Shown: positions 1-6,898 of the stretch, piece after piece
Layout of the letters: the number at the start of each line of letters is the position of its first letter
How positions within the stretch are numbered: position 1 is the stretch's first letter
Source of the DNA: Thermosulfurimonas sp.
Lineage (GTDB): Bacteria; Desulfobacterota; Thermodesulfobacteria; Thermodesulfobacteriales; Thermodesulfobacteriaceae
Reading direction: 5' to 3'
NCBI GenBank assembly: GCA_015487645.1
Contig: WFPH01000169.1
Location: 1 to 24,827, forward strand
Length of the DNA: 24,827 nucleotides
Position numbers and translations under genes: made by a program
Notes under the pieces: generated by a model
Databases searched by the model: none
The model's input: the letters and a program-made list of their open reading frames with translations, nothing else
Told to the model about the DNA's origin: nothing

Positions 1-658
1 AGACCTCACGGACCGGGAATACATAGGCCTCTTCCAGAAGAGCCTCCGTACGCTGGGAGACCGGATCGAAGACCTTAATCTTCTCCAGGGTATCCCCGAA
101 GAAATCCAGCCTCAGGGGGTTTTCGTAGGTCGGGGGCCAGAGGTCGATCACCGCTCCCTTGACCGCAAACTCGCCCACCCGCTGAACCACGCCCACCCGT
201 TCATACCCCAATCCCACGAGCTTCTCCAGGAAGGGCTCCCGCGGAAACTCCTCGCCAGGGATAAGGTATTCATAGGCCTCCCGCAGGGCCTCCCGCGGCG
301 GCACTCTGCGGAGAAGGGCTTCTATGGAAGCCGCCAGCACCCGGCCCCTGCCGACAAGAAGACCGCAAAGGGCGGCCATCCGGCTCGCTTCCTCTTCTGC
401 CGAGGGCAAAACCTCGGCAAACGGAGGATGTTCCACGGGGGGAAAGATTTCTACCGGCTCGCTCGAAAAGAAACGGAAGGCCCGTAAAAAACCATAAGCC
501 TCCCTATCCTCGGGGAAGACTAAGAGGAGAGGATCCGAAAGAGAAATACGTGACAGGGAAAAGGCCAGGGAGGCCGGCCGTAGCCCCCCTAGCCTGAAAA
601 CCCCCTGACCTTTAGCTAGAAAGTCTTCAAGAGCCCTGAGACCTTGCGGAAGTTCCAC
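1..658 (-). CDS. mfd: Transcription-repair coupling factor Mfd, N-terminal part (runs off the window)
   Basis: Reading from base 658 down to base 2 gives 219 residues without a stop. They match the N-terminal UvrB-like damage-recognition module of Mfd. The segment GYERVGVVQRVGEFAVKG (151-168), followed by AVIDLWPP and then LRLDFFGDTLEKIKVFDPVSQRT (starting at 182, shown here only by its ends), is the family signature. Mfd removes RNA polymerase stalled at lesions and recruits UvrA. The start is GTG at 656-658, immediately after an in-frame TGA, so no earlier start is possible. No good Shine-Dalgarno is visible, and the gene begins 12 bases after the rpmA stop, so translation probably depends on rpmA. 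The RNA polymerase-binding and helicase domains lie outside the window. Recognition of the family is firm; the exact start is a little less sure. Confidence 0.9.
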   Translation of the reverse strand, partial: MELPQGLRALEDFLAKGQGVFRLGGLRPASLAFSLSRISLSDPLLLVFPEDREAYGFLRAFRFFSSEPVEIFPPVEHPPFAEVLPSAEEEASRMAALCGLLVGRGRVLAASIEALLRRVPPREALREAYEYLIPGEEFPREPFLEKLVGLGYERVGVVQRVGEFAVKGAVIDLWPPTYENPLRLDFFGDTLEKIKVFDPVSQRTEALLEEAYVFPVREV

Positions 659-670
659 TCAGAAAACACA

Positions 671-940
671 CTAGACTGCTTGGGCAGACTCCAGGGGATA
701 CACACTCACCACCTTCCGGCCCCCGCGAGTCTCGTATCTGACCACCCCGTCGATCTTGGCAAACAGCGTAAAGTCTCGGCCCATGCCCACGTTGAATCCG
801 GGACGAATCTTGGTCCCCCGCTGGCGTACCAGGATATTTCCGGCCCGCACCACCTGACCATCGTAACGCTTTACTCCTAGACGTTTGCTGTGGCTGTCTC
901 GACCGTTTCTCGAGGCCCCACCGGATTTTTTATGGGCCAT
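671..940 (-). CDS. rpmA: 50S ribosomal protein bL27
   Basis: This 89-residue protein starts MAHKKSGGASRNGRDSHSK and carries the typical bL27 body (GVKRYDGQVVRAGNILVRQRG is the core, seen from about residue 22). bL27 reaches the peptidyl-transferase centre with its N-terminal tail. Length and sequence are normal and there is no cleavable N-terminal extension of the Firmicutes type. A strong Shine-Dalgarno (GAGGAGG) sits 7 bases before the ATG. The usual partner rplU is upstream in the same orientation, but the hicBA pair separates the two; mfd follows where obgE is often found. Confidence 0.98.
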   Translation of the reverse strand: MAHKKSGGASRNGRDSHSKRLGVKRYDGQVVRAGNILVRQRGTKIRPGFNVGMGRDFTLFAKIDGVVRYETRGGRKVVSVYPLESAQAV

Positions 941-964
941 ATCCGCACCTCCTCTTTAACTAAA

Positions 965-1192
965 TTAAAGTTCCATAAACTCCCGAACGCTCAAACCCAA
1001 TTCTTTAATGATCGCCCTCAAAGTTCCTTTCTTGATTTCTTTTCCTTTATGCTTTGGTATCGGTATTGCTAGATGGTCTTCATCTCGAACCCATAATTCA
1101 TGAGATCCACGTCCTTCTCTATATTTTCGGAACCCCAGTTTTTTGAGTCTTCTCACCAACTCTTCATATTTGAGTGGCGTCAGTTTGCTCAT
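965..1192 (-). CDS. hicA: HicA-type mRNA interferase toxin
   Basis: This 75-residue YcfA/HicA family protein has the dsRBD-like layout. An N-terminal helix (KYEELVRRLKKLGF, residues 9-22) is followed by GRGSHELW, where His31 is at the position of the catalytic histidine of HicA ribonucleases, and then a C-terminal IPKHKGKEIKKGTLRAIIKE region. By family, it cleaves mRNA and is held inactive by HicB. The gene overlaps the 3' end of hicB by 29 bases and has only a weak ribosome-binding site, which points to translational coupling. Base composition is visibly more A+T-rich than rplU and rpmA on either side, which suggests acquisition. Toxicity is inferred from the family. Confidence 0.88.
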   Translation of the reverse strand: MSKLTPLKYEELVRRLKKLGFRKYREGRGSHELWVRDEDHLAIPIPKHKGKEIKKGTLRAIIKELGLSVREFMEL

Positions 1193-1439
1193 CAGGTAAA
1201 GATATCGGAAGAGTAGTACACATCTTTTCTGAACCTATTTCAAGTTCCTCAAAGATTTTGGATTCTACCCGTCTTTCAGCCCGATAAGTGAAAATCATCT
1301 TTATTACTTCCGAAAGTTCCTTTAAAGCTTCTTCCGGAGTCTCTCCTTCCGCAAAGGCTCCTTGAATCAGAGGACACCGGGCAATATACACATCTTCCTC
1401 CCAAGAGATAATCACCGGAAGACCCAGAACCTTCTTCAT
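1164..1439 (-). CDS. hicB: HicB-type antitoxin
   Basis: This 91-residue protein has the HicB-like fold signature: an N-terminal strand region with EEDVYIARCPLIQGAFAEG, then the helix TPEEALKELSEVIKMI. It is the predicted antitoxin for the overlapping hicA. The C-terminal third (from about residue 55) does not look like the ribbon-helix-helix or HTH DNA-binding domain of longer HicB proteins, so autorepression by this protein is doubtful. The gene starts 4 bases after the rplU stop with no clear Shine-Dalgarno, so it is probably translated and transcribed together with rplU. Order is antitoxin first, toxin second. Composition is A+T-rich like hicA. Confidence 0.85.
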   Translation of the reverse strand: MKKVLGLPVIISWEEDVYIARCPLIQGAFAEGETPEEALKELSEVIKMIFTYRAERRVESKIFEELEIGSEKMCTTLPISLPDEQTDATQI

Positions 1440-1443
1440 CGCA

Positions 1444-1755
1444 TCACATCACTATTTCGTCGATCTTGAGCACCGTATAGTACTGCCGATGCCCTCGCTT
1501 GCGTTTGTAGTTCTTACGCCGTTTCTTCTTGAAAACGATAATTTTGCGGCTACGCCCCTGATCGACGATGGTGGCCTTCACCCTGGCCCCTTCCACTACC
1601 GGAGTCCCTACCTCAAGACGGTCTTCTCCGGCCACCAGCAACACTTCGGAAAGCTCAACCGTCTCCCCGGGCTCCCCCGGAAGCTTCTCCACCTTTATCA
1701 CATCTCCCGGAGCCACCTTGTACTGTTTTCCACCGGTTTTGATCACCGCAAACAC
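1444..1755 (-). CDS. rplU: 50S ribosomal protein bL21
   Basis: The protein is bL21, with the conserved N-terminus (V/M)FAVIKTGGKQYKV and C-terminal RRKNYKRKRGHRQYYTVLKI. It binds 23S rRNA in the large subunit. A longer reading frame begins at 1791, but the GTG at 1753-1755 is the likely start. It gives 103 residues, the length of E. coli bL21, it aligns with the family N-terminus, and an excellent Shine-Dalgarno (AAGGAGGAGG, 1761-1770) lies 5 bases upstream. It heads the rplU-hicB-hicA-rpmA-mfd cluster and is preceded by a good sigma-70-like promoter. Confidence 0.97.
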   Translation of the reverse strand: MFAVIKTGGKQYKVAPGDVIKVEKLPGEPGETVELSEVLLVAGEDRLEVGTPVVEGARVKATIVDQGRSRKIIVFKKKRRKNYKRKRGHRQYYTVLKIDEIVM

Positions 1756-1760
1756 CGCAA

Positions 1761-1770
1761 CCTCCTCCTT
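1761..1770 (-). promoter_or_regulatory. Ribosome-binding site that fixes the rplU start
   Basis: On the minus strand this is AAGGAGGAGG, five bases before the GTG at 1755. It excludes the ATG at 1791, which lies upstream of the site. Confidence 0.85.
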
Positions 1771-1791
1771 CCTTCGTGAAAGTCCCACCAA

Positions 1792-1819
1792 TTTTTATGG
1801 GGCTTCCGCTCTTTGTCAA
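1792..1819 (-). promoter_or_regulatory. Sigma-70-like promoter of the rplU cluster
   Basis: Minus strand: a perfect -35 TTGACA (1819-1814), a 16-base spacer and the -10 TAAAAA (1797-1792, 4 of 6). Transcription would begin near 1785 and leave a leader of about 30 bases. The -35 box overlaps the stop codon of the upstream chemoreceptor gene (GCTTGACA contains its TGA), so the two genes abut with no spare sequence. Confidence 0.65.
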
Positions 1820-3762
1820 GCTTCGATCACCTCGTCCTCCCCGGCCATGTATTTGCGACGGCAATAGTCCAGAGTCTCGGAGAGGATCTCTATGACCTCC
1901 TCGAAGAGCGGATAAAGGTTCTCCTCCAGCCACCGGAGCCGGGCTCCGGTATCCTGTTTTTCGGATTGCACGAACCGTTCATACTCATCGATAAGGGCAT
2001 GAAGTCTCCGATGAGGCTCCCGCACCCTCTCCAGACGTTCCGCGATCACGGGGTCCTTCGGATGCCAGGCCTCAAGCAACCGGCCCAGATAACAACGGGT
2101 GGGATCCCTCTGGACCTGCGGAATCTCGTTTCGGAGCACGGCCTCTATCACCCGGCAGCGCCAGATCACGTGCATCAGAAGGGCCTCCTGCATGGCGAGA
2201 GAACAGGAGATTCCCTCGATCTCAAGTGGCTTTTCCGCCACCCGGAAAAGGCTGTTTATCCGTTCGAGTTCCTCCACGCTCTCCCGCACTCCCCTCAGGG
2301 AGGCCGCCAGCTCCGCGGCCATCCCGGTGAACTCCGAGGCCATGGCGGTAAGGCGCTCGGACTTGGAGGAAAGTTCGTTCACCTCGCTGGTCACGGACTC
2401 CAGGCTTCCCGAGATCTCGGAGACCACCGCGGTCTGTTCCTCCACCGCACTGGCAATAGTGTTAGCGTGCTCGTTGAGTTCGATCACCGTGCGGGTGATC
2501 TCGTCCGTGGAGGCCACGGCCTCCTCCACGCCCTGCTGGATGCGCTGGATGGTCTGGGTGATGCGTTCGGTGGCCTCGGCGGTCTGACGGGCCAGTTCCT
2601 TGACCTCGTTGGCCACCACCGCGAAGCCCTTCCCGGCCTCTCCGGCCCGGGCGGCCTCGATGGTGGCATTGAGCGCCAGGAGATTGGTCTGCTCCGCGAT
2701 GGTGCGAATGGTCTCCACGATGGTCCCGATCTCCCGGGCCTCCTCGCCCAGGCGTTTCACCACCGCGTCCGTAGCCTCGGCCTTGGCCCGGGCCTCATTG
2801 GTAGCCGCGGCCGTGCGGGTCACGCTCTGAGAGATCTCGTTTATGGCCTGGGTCAGTTCCTGGGCCGAACGGGTCACGGCCTCCACCGACTCCTGGGTGG
2901 AGAGCACCGCCCGGACCACCTCCTCGGAAAAACCCTCAAGCTCCTTTGAGCCGGTGTTAAGCCGCTCCCCGGTAACGCGCACCACTTCCTCCGAGGCCTG
3001 CTGAAGCTCGTTCTGGATCTTAACGGCCTGTAGCGTCCGCGAGATGAAGGAGGAAAGACCCCGGGCGGCCTCGGTCAGCACCCTCACCTCCTCCAGACGG
3101 GCCCGGGGAAGCTCTACCCGCAAATCGCCGGCCCCCAGATGCCGGAAGACCTCCGTGATCTCCCTGAGGGGCCGGATGACCGCCCGGCGCGTAAAGACGA
3201 AAATCAGAATCAGAAGAATTACGAAAACGGCGGTGGTCACCCCTAGGGCCACCTCCGTGCGGAACTTGCCTCTGAGGGCCAGGGCCTCGATGGCCTTGAC
3301 CACCTCATTGGAGAGAGAAAGAAGCCGAAGATTGTTCTCCCTCACGAAACGCAGGTGTTCCTCAAAGGAGGGGTCATCCGGGGAGAGAGTCAGGAGGGTC
3401 TCCATCTCCCGACGAAAGGCCTTCCAGAGGCTGTAATTTTCTTTAAGGGCCCTTTTTACCCCTTCGTCCTCCCGGATGACCGGATTTTCAGCCAGCCTGC
3501 GCAGGCTCTCGTCGTAGAGCTTTACGGTGGCCACTACCCTCTCGCGGGCCTCGGGAGAAGGCTCCCGCAGAAACTCCAGGATCTCCTTGCTCATCCTCTG
3601 GGTCAGCATCCTCTGCCGGCCGGCCAGGTTGACCAGCTTCGCCAGCTCGCCCTGGAAACGGAATATGTACCAGATGGAACCCACCGAAATCGCCTGGAGC
3701 AAAAAGAGAACCCCCAGCACCACCAGCAGAAGGTTCCGGATGGAAAACCTAACCCTACCCAT
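1816..3762 (-). CDS. Methyl-accepting chemotaxis protein with PilJ-type sensor and C-terminal CZB domain
   Basis: This 648-residue transmembrane chemoreceptor has, in order: TM1 (about 8-30); a periplasmic region whose start NLAGRQRMLTQRM (45-57) is the signature of PilJ/NarX-type four-helix sensors; TM2 (about 173-191); a HAMP domain (about 192-240); and a long coiled-coil signalling domain with its hairpin tip EQTNLLALNATIEAARAG at about 357-374. After the signalling domain comes a CZB (chemoreceptor zinc-binding) domain, with His531, Cys557 (RCYLGR), His584 and His588 (PHRRLH) in the expected three-His/one-Cys pattern. It should signal to CheA/CheW; no che genes are in the window. The start is Met at 3762, 16 residues inside the longest frame, because AAGGAG lies 6 bases before it. 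The ligand is unknown. Confidence 0.93.
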   Translation of the reverse strand: MGRVRFSIRNLLLVVLGVLFLLQAISVGSIWYIFRFQGELAKLVNLAGRQRMLTQRMSKEILEFLREPSPEARERVVATVKLYDESLRRLAENPVIREDEGVKRALKENYSLWKAFRREMETLLTLSPDDPSFEEHLRFVRENNLRLLSLSNEVVKAIEALALRGKFRTEVALGVTTAVFVILLILIFVFTRRAVIRPLREITEVFRHLGAGDLRVELPRARLEEVRVLTEAARGLSSFISRTLQAVKIQNELQQASEEVVRVTGERLNTGSKELEGFSEEVVRAVLSTQESVEAVTRSAQELTQAINEISQSVTRTAAATNEARAKAEATDAVVKRLGEEAREIGTIVETIRTIAEQTNLLALNATIEAARAGEAGKGFAVVANEVKELARQTAEATERITQTIQRIQQGVEEAVASTDEITRTVIELNEHANTIASAVEEQTAVVSEISGSLESVTSEVNELSSKSERLTAMASEFTGMAAELAASLRGVRESVEELERINSLFRVAEKPLEIEGISCSLAMQEALLMHVIWRCRVIEAVLRNEIPQVQRDPTRCYLGRLLEAWHPKDPVIAERLERVREPHRRLHALIDEYERFVQSEKQDTGARLRWLEENLYPLFEEVIEILSETLDYCRRKYMAGEDEVIEA

Positions 3763-3763
3763 T

Positions 3764-3774
3764 CCCCCCTCCTT
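3764..3774 (-). promoter_or_regulatory. Ribosome-binding site that fixes the chemoreceptor start
   Basis: On the minus strand this is AAGGAGGGGGG just before the ATG at 3762. The alternative ATG at 3810 has no comparable site, and its extra residues are encoded by repeat-like sequence. Confidence 0.8.
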
Positions 3775-3776
3775 AA

Positions 3777-3845
3777 TTTGAACAATATAAATTTCCCCCT
3801 CCCGGGCCATCCCCAGAGGGGGAGGGCAAACTTTTCAGAGGCCTC
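3777..3845. repeat. Degenerate copy of the dispersed palindromic element
   Basis: The right end CTTTTCAGAGGCCTC (3831-3845) matches 14 of 15 bases of the right end of the element at 15511-15525. The left part (TTGAACAATATAAATTTCC, from about 3779) resembles the left part of that element just inside its terminal repeat. The centre can fold as CCCTCCC pairing with GGGAGGG. The left terminal repeat itself is not recognisable. It lies in the predicted 5' leader of the chemoreceptor mRNA. Confidence 0.5.
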
Positions 3846-3865
3846 GAATAAAAATCTTCTTGGAA

Positions 3866-3895
3866 TCTATAAAACGGTTTAAATGATTTTGTCAA
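3866..3895 (-). promoter_or_regulatory. Sigma-70-like promoter of the chemoreceptor gene
   Basis: Minus strand: a perfect -35 TTGACA (3895-3890), an 18-base spacer and the -10 TATAGA (3871-3866). The start would fall near 3858, giving a leader of roughly 95 bases that includes the repeat-derived hairpin. Confidence 0.6.
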
Positions 3896-3961
3896 GAATT
3901 TTCCATTTTTTACAAAAATTTAACGACTTTACAGACCAAAATCGGATGGTAAAGCTTATAT

Positions 3962-4101
3962 GAGAGCTTTGTAAAACTTTTCCTCCCCCTTGGGGGAGGG
4001 GCGGAGGGGTAGGCTTCTCCCTCCGCGAGGGGAGAAGATGAAGGGAAGACCTTTTCGTCCTCACCTTCGCCTGCGGGAGAGAGAAAATTGTCAGAGGTCC
4101 C
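3962..4101. repeat. Dispersed G/C-rich palindromic element, longer subtype
   Basis: The left end GAGAGCTTTGTAAAA and the following CTCCCCCTTGGGGGAGG...GGCTTCTCCC block recur at 24761-24827. The right end TCAGAGGTCCC (4091-4101) resembles the terminus of the element at 15433-15525. The two ends are imperfect inverted repeats of each other (GRGA-CT-TG pattern). No clear target duplication is visible. The right end touches the ATG of the next gene, and its AGAGG (4093-4097) is the only Shine-Dalgarno candidate there. Confidence 0.55.
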
Positions 4102-6528
4102 ATGAAAAGACTATCCCTGACCTTAAAGAAAAAACTCCTCATTTTACAGACCCTGGCCCTCATCCCCTGGTTTCTGGGCCTGGTCTATCTGGGCTACCGC
4201 AGCTGGCCCGAGGTGAGGATCCTGAGCAATGAAATCCAGGGGACCCGCCATCTGCCCCATTATATCGATCTCATAGATCTTCTACAACAGCATAGGGGCT
4301 GGTCCTATCTTTATCTCCTGTGGCCGTCCTCTCCCGAAAAGGCCGAACTTAAGGGGAGGATCAGAAAACTGGAAAAACGTTTTTCCGAAGTCCTGAGGGT
4401 GACAGAAAGGGAACTCGGGGATGATCATCAGAAGGAAATTCGACACCTGGAGGAACTGAAAAGATCCTTTGCGGAGATCCAGATAGATCGCTTCCATGGG
4501 ACACCGGAGGAAAATTTCTGGGCCCACAGTCGTCTGATAGACACTCTCCTGAGCCTGATGGAGGCCGAAGGTCACCGGCACGCCCTCTTTTCGGATCCGG
4601 ATCTCTACGTACGCACCCTGGCCGAAGTAGCCCTGATCGAACTACCCAAGCTCACGGAAATCCTGGGCCGGATAAGAGGCCTGGGGAGCGGATATCTGGC
4701 TCGCCGGAGAACCACTCCTCCCGAGAAAAAGACGCTCCTCCGTCTTTACGCTCTGGCCCACGCCTATACCGGAGCCCTGGAGTGGACCGTCAAGAACATC
4801 CGTTTTCCGGAAGAGACCCTCCTGGTTCTCAAAATCGGCTACCGAGAGCTGAACGATTTCCTGAACCAGAGTGAAGATCTTCTTATCGTAGAGGCCTCCT
4901 CCCCGGTGCTTACGCCTCAGGGGTATTTTCGCATTACAAGTTCGGTGATCGAAACCTTCCTCAAGATCTATCGCCGGATAACCGAGGATCTGGCCTATCG
5001 TCTGCAACTCAAAAAGAAGAGACTCCTCAGAAACTGGCTCCTCTCCATCCTGCTTCTTTCCTTCATCTTTGCCTTTTTCTGTTTGAGTTTCTATCTCTCT
5101 TACCGGGACGTGGTCCGCAAACTGCACGTCATATCTTCAGGGGCGAAACGGATAGCCCGGGGCGATCTTTCGGCCCGAATCGAGCTTGAGCCCGTAGACG
5201 AAATCGGTCAGGTGGCCCAGGTCCTGAACCAATCCGTAGAAAAACTCCAGAAAAACCTGGAAGAGATCTATTTCCTTCATTACTTCGACCGTCTAACCGG
5301 GTTACCCAACCGGGACAAACTTTCGGAGGACATAGCCCGGCTGGAATCGCCCGCCCTTTTCCTTCTGGATATTCACAACTTCAAGGACCTCAACTTTGTC
5401 TGCGGAGAAGACTGTGGAGACCTGATCCTTCGGGATCTAGCGGCACGACTGAAAGAGATTTTCCCTTACCAGATCTATCGTATAGGTCCCGATGAATTCG
5501 CGGTGCTTCTGGATCTGGGGCAAGAAAATCTTTCCCGGGAAAAGTTTTTCGAACTAGCGGAAAAGGGCCTGCGGCAACTGGAAGGGAAACCTTTCTACTG
5601 GCAAGGGGAGGAGATCTACCTTTCTTTCTCCGGAGCGGCGGTCTGCGAATGCGTGCACCCAGAAAGGATCCTGATCTTCGCCTACGACGCCCTCAAAGAG
5701 GCCAAGGAGAACCGGGAAAAGCTGATCAAGGTCACCTCTCCGGTGGCCAAGCGGCGCCCCCTTTACGAAGAGCGCATGCTATGGATCCGCAAGACCAAGG
5801 TGGCCCTACGCGAAGACCGCATTCTTCCTTTCTATCAGCCCATCCTCAACAATCACACCGGAAAAATAGAAAAATTCGAGGCCCTGGTAAGGCTGATCGA
5901 AAAAGACGGCACCGTAATCCCTCCCCAAAAGTTCCTCGAGGTCTCTCAGAAAATGGGTTTTTATCCTGAAATCACCCGTAGAGTGATCGAAAAAACCCTA
6001 GAAGATTTCCGCGACCTGCCCTTCGAGGTCTCCATCAACCTTTCCTTTCAGGATTTCGAGTCCGCGGAGGTCAAGGAATTCTTGCTCTCTAAGCTTATGG
6101 AAACCGCAGAGGAGAAAATCCTCATCGAGCCGCAACGGCTGATCTTCGAAGTTCTGGAAACGGAACACATTCGGAACTACGAGATGGTCCTGGACTTCCT
6201 GAAAGAGCTCAAGGAGCGCGGCTGCAAGATTGCCATCGATGATTTTGGAAGTGGTTACTCCAACCTGGAACGAATCATCGAACTGCGCGTGAATTACCTT
6301 AAAATCGACTCCTCCATCATACAGAGATTGCCTCACGACGAGACCGTAAGGCTGCTGGTAGAGGCCATCGTTCAGTTCGCCCGAAGGGTAGACATCCGCA
6401 CCATCGCCGAATTCGTCTCGGATGAAACCATCTTTCGGCTGATCCGGGAGCTGGGGATCGATTACTCCCAAGGGTATTTCATCGGCAAGCCGGAGCCCAT
6501 CGAAGTGATCCGGGAAAAATATCTTTAA
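4102..6528 (+). CDS. Membrane-bound GGDEF/EAL protein, probable c-di-GMP phosphodiesterase
   Basis: 808 residues: TM1 (about 12-31), a periplasmic sensor of about 275 residues, TM2 (about 311-334), HAMP (about 335-388), GGDEF (about 390-546) and EAL (about 560-805). The sensor contains LIDLLQQHRGWSYLYL (57-72), which resembles the start of nitrate/nitrite-sensing NIT domains; this is suggestive only. The GGDEF signature reads GPDEF (462-466), so diguanylate cyclase activity is doubtful, though GTP binding could remain. The EAL domain keeps the metal and catalytic residues: E593-A-L, N646, E683, D713-D714, K734, E770 and Q790. The likely role is hydrolysis of c-di-GMP under control of a periplasmic signal. 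It diverges from the chemoreceptor and has a weak, repeat-derived ribosome-binding site. Confidence 0.92.
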   Translation: MKRLSLTLKKKLLILQTLALIPWFLGLVYLGYRSWPEVRILSNEIQGTRHLPHYIDLIDLLQQHRGWSYLYLLWPSSPEKAELKGRIRKLEKRFSEVLRVTERELGDDHQKEIRHLEELKRSFAEIQIDRFHGTPEENFWAHSRLIDTLLSLMEAEGHRHALFSDPDLYVRTLAEVALIELPKLTEILGRIRGLGSGYLARRRTTPPEKKTLLRLYALAHAYTGALEWTVKNIRFPEETLLVLKIGYRELNDFLNQSEDLLIVEASSPVLTPQGYFRITSSVIETFLKIYRRITEDLAYRLQLKKKRLLRNWLLSILLLSFIFAFFCLSFYLSYRDVVRKLHVISSGAKRIARGDLSARIELEPVDEIGQVAQVLNQSVEKLQKNLEEIYFLHYFDRLTGLPNRDKLSEDIARLESPALFLLDIHNFKDLNFVCGEDCGDLILRDLAARLKEIFPYQIYRIGPDEFAVLLDLGQENLSREKFFELAEKGLRQLEGKPFYWQGEEIYLSFSGAAVCECVHPERILIFAYDALKEAKENREKLIKVTSPVAKRRPLYEERMLWIRKTKVALREDRILPFYQPILNNHTGKIEKFEALVRLIEKDGTVIPPQKFLEVSQKMGFYPEITRRVIEKTLEDFRDLPFEVSINLSFQDFESAEVKEFLLSKLMETAEEKILIEPQRLIFEVLETEHIRNYEMVLDFLKELKERGCKIAIDDFGSGYSNLERIIELRVNYLKIDSSIIQRLPHDETVRLLVEAIVQFARRVDIRTIAEFVSDETIFRLIRELGIDYSQGYFIGKPEPIEVIREKYL

Positions 6529-6532
6529 GCCG

Positions 6533-6574
6533 CTACGGCTCACGCCGGCCGCAACACTTCTGGTACTTCTTCCC
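6533..6574 (-). pseudogene. Decayed duplicate of the extreme 3' end of secA (SEC-C motif)
   Basis: On the minus strand 6574-6533 reads GKKYQKCCGRREP and a TAG stop, with a TGA two codons before the first Gly. The real SecA tail reads GKKYKKCCGRRES. Ungapped comparison of 6539-6571 with 7236-7268 gives 27 of 33 identical bases, and five of the six differences fall at synonymous third positions. Similarity continues, with a gap, into the bases around both stop codons (GCCGC next to the stop). No start codon or upstream domain remains, so this is a fragment. The brnTA pair lies between the fragment and intact secA. Confidence 0.7.
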
Positions 6575-6693
6575 CCGTCATAAACACCACACCTGATAAA
6601 AAGAGATAATTACCTTGACCTTCTCAGGTATGGTAACACCTAAACTCCGCGGCCCCACGCATAGCCGGGTATACTAAAGCGGTGCGTTAGAAG

Positions 6694-6897
6694 TTAATCC
6701 TCAATACACTTTATAATTTCCAAATCTTTTTTTAAAAATCGATTTACAATCGTGTTTATTTCTAAATTTTTTTCCAAGGCAAATTTCTCAAGTTCTTCTA
6801 ATATCTCGCGCTCTAAATAAATCGGAATATAAAATTCGGCATCAGGATGGTAAAATTTTCCCCTCTCCCCTTTAGAAAAGTCGTATTCTTTTTTCAT
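6694..6897 (-). CDS. brnA: BrnA-type antitoxin
   Basis: A 67-residue protein with the BrnA pattern: N-terminal YDFSKGERGKFY (5-16), then IPIYLEREILEELEKFALEKN and a C-terminal VNRFLKKDLEI helix, consistent with a ribbon-helix-helix DNA-binding antitoxin. By family it neutralises BrnT and represses the brnTA promoter. It starts 1 base after the brnT stop. Composition is strongly A+T-rich compared with secA, which supports horizontal acquisition. Confidence 0.85.
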   Translation of the reverse strand: MKKEYDFSKGERGKFYHPDAEFYIPIYLEREILEELEKFALEKNLEINTIVNRFLKKDLEIIKCIED

Positions 6898-6898
6898 T

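Larger units (their letters stand above)
3763..4101. other. 339-base intergenic region between the two divergent signalling genes
   Basis: It contains no credible gene. From left to right it holds the chemoreceptor ribosome-binding site, a degenerate repeat copy (3777-3845), the chemoreceptor promoter (3866-3895), an A+T-rich stretch (about 3846-3960), and a second, longer repeat copy (3962-4101) that runs up to the start codon of the GGDEF/EAL gene. I found no convincing -35/-10 pair for that plus-strand gene. Confidence 0.7.

Noticed and set aside
1813..2949. 378-residue plus-strand open frame
   Set aside because: Antisense to the clearly coding chemoreceptor; composition is a Gly/His/Leu-rich shadow of the G+C-rich opposite strand and matches no family.
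3879..4163. 94-residue minus-strand frame between the two signalling genes
   Set aside because: It translates the palindromic repeat (a proline-rich, low-complexity stretch) and overlaps the GGDEF/EAL start; no supporting start signal.
6575..6693. Possible further pseudogene between the SEC-C fragment and brnA
   Set aside because: All minus-strand frames contain stops and none matches a family I recognise; no terminator or promoter was convincing.
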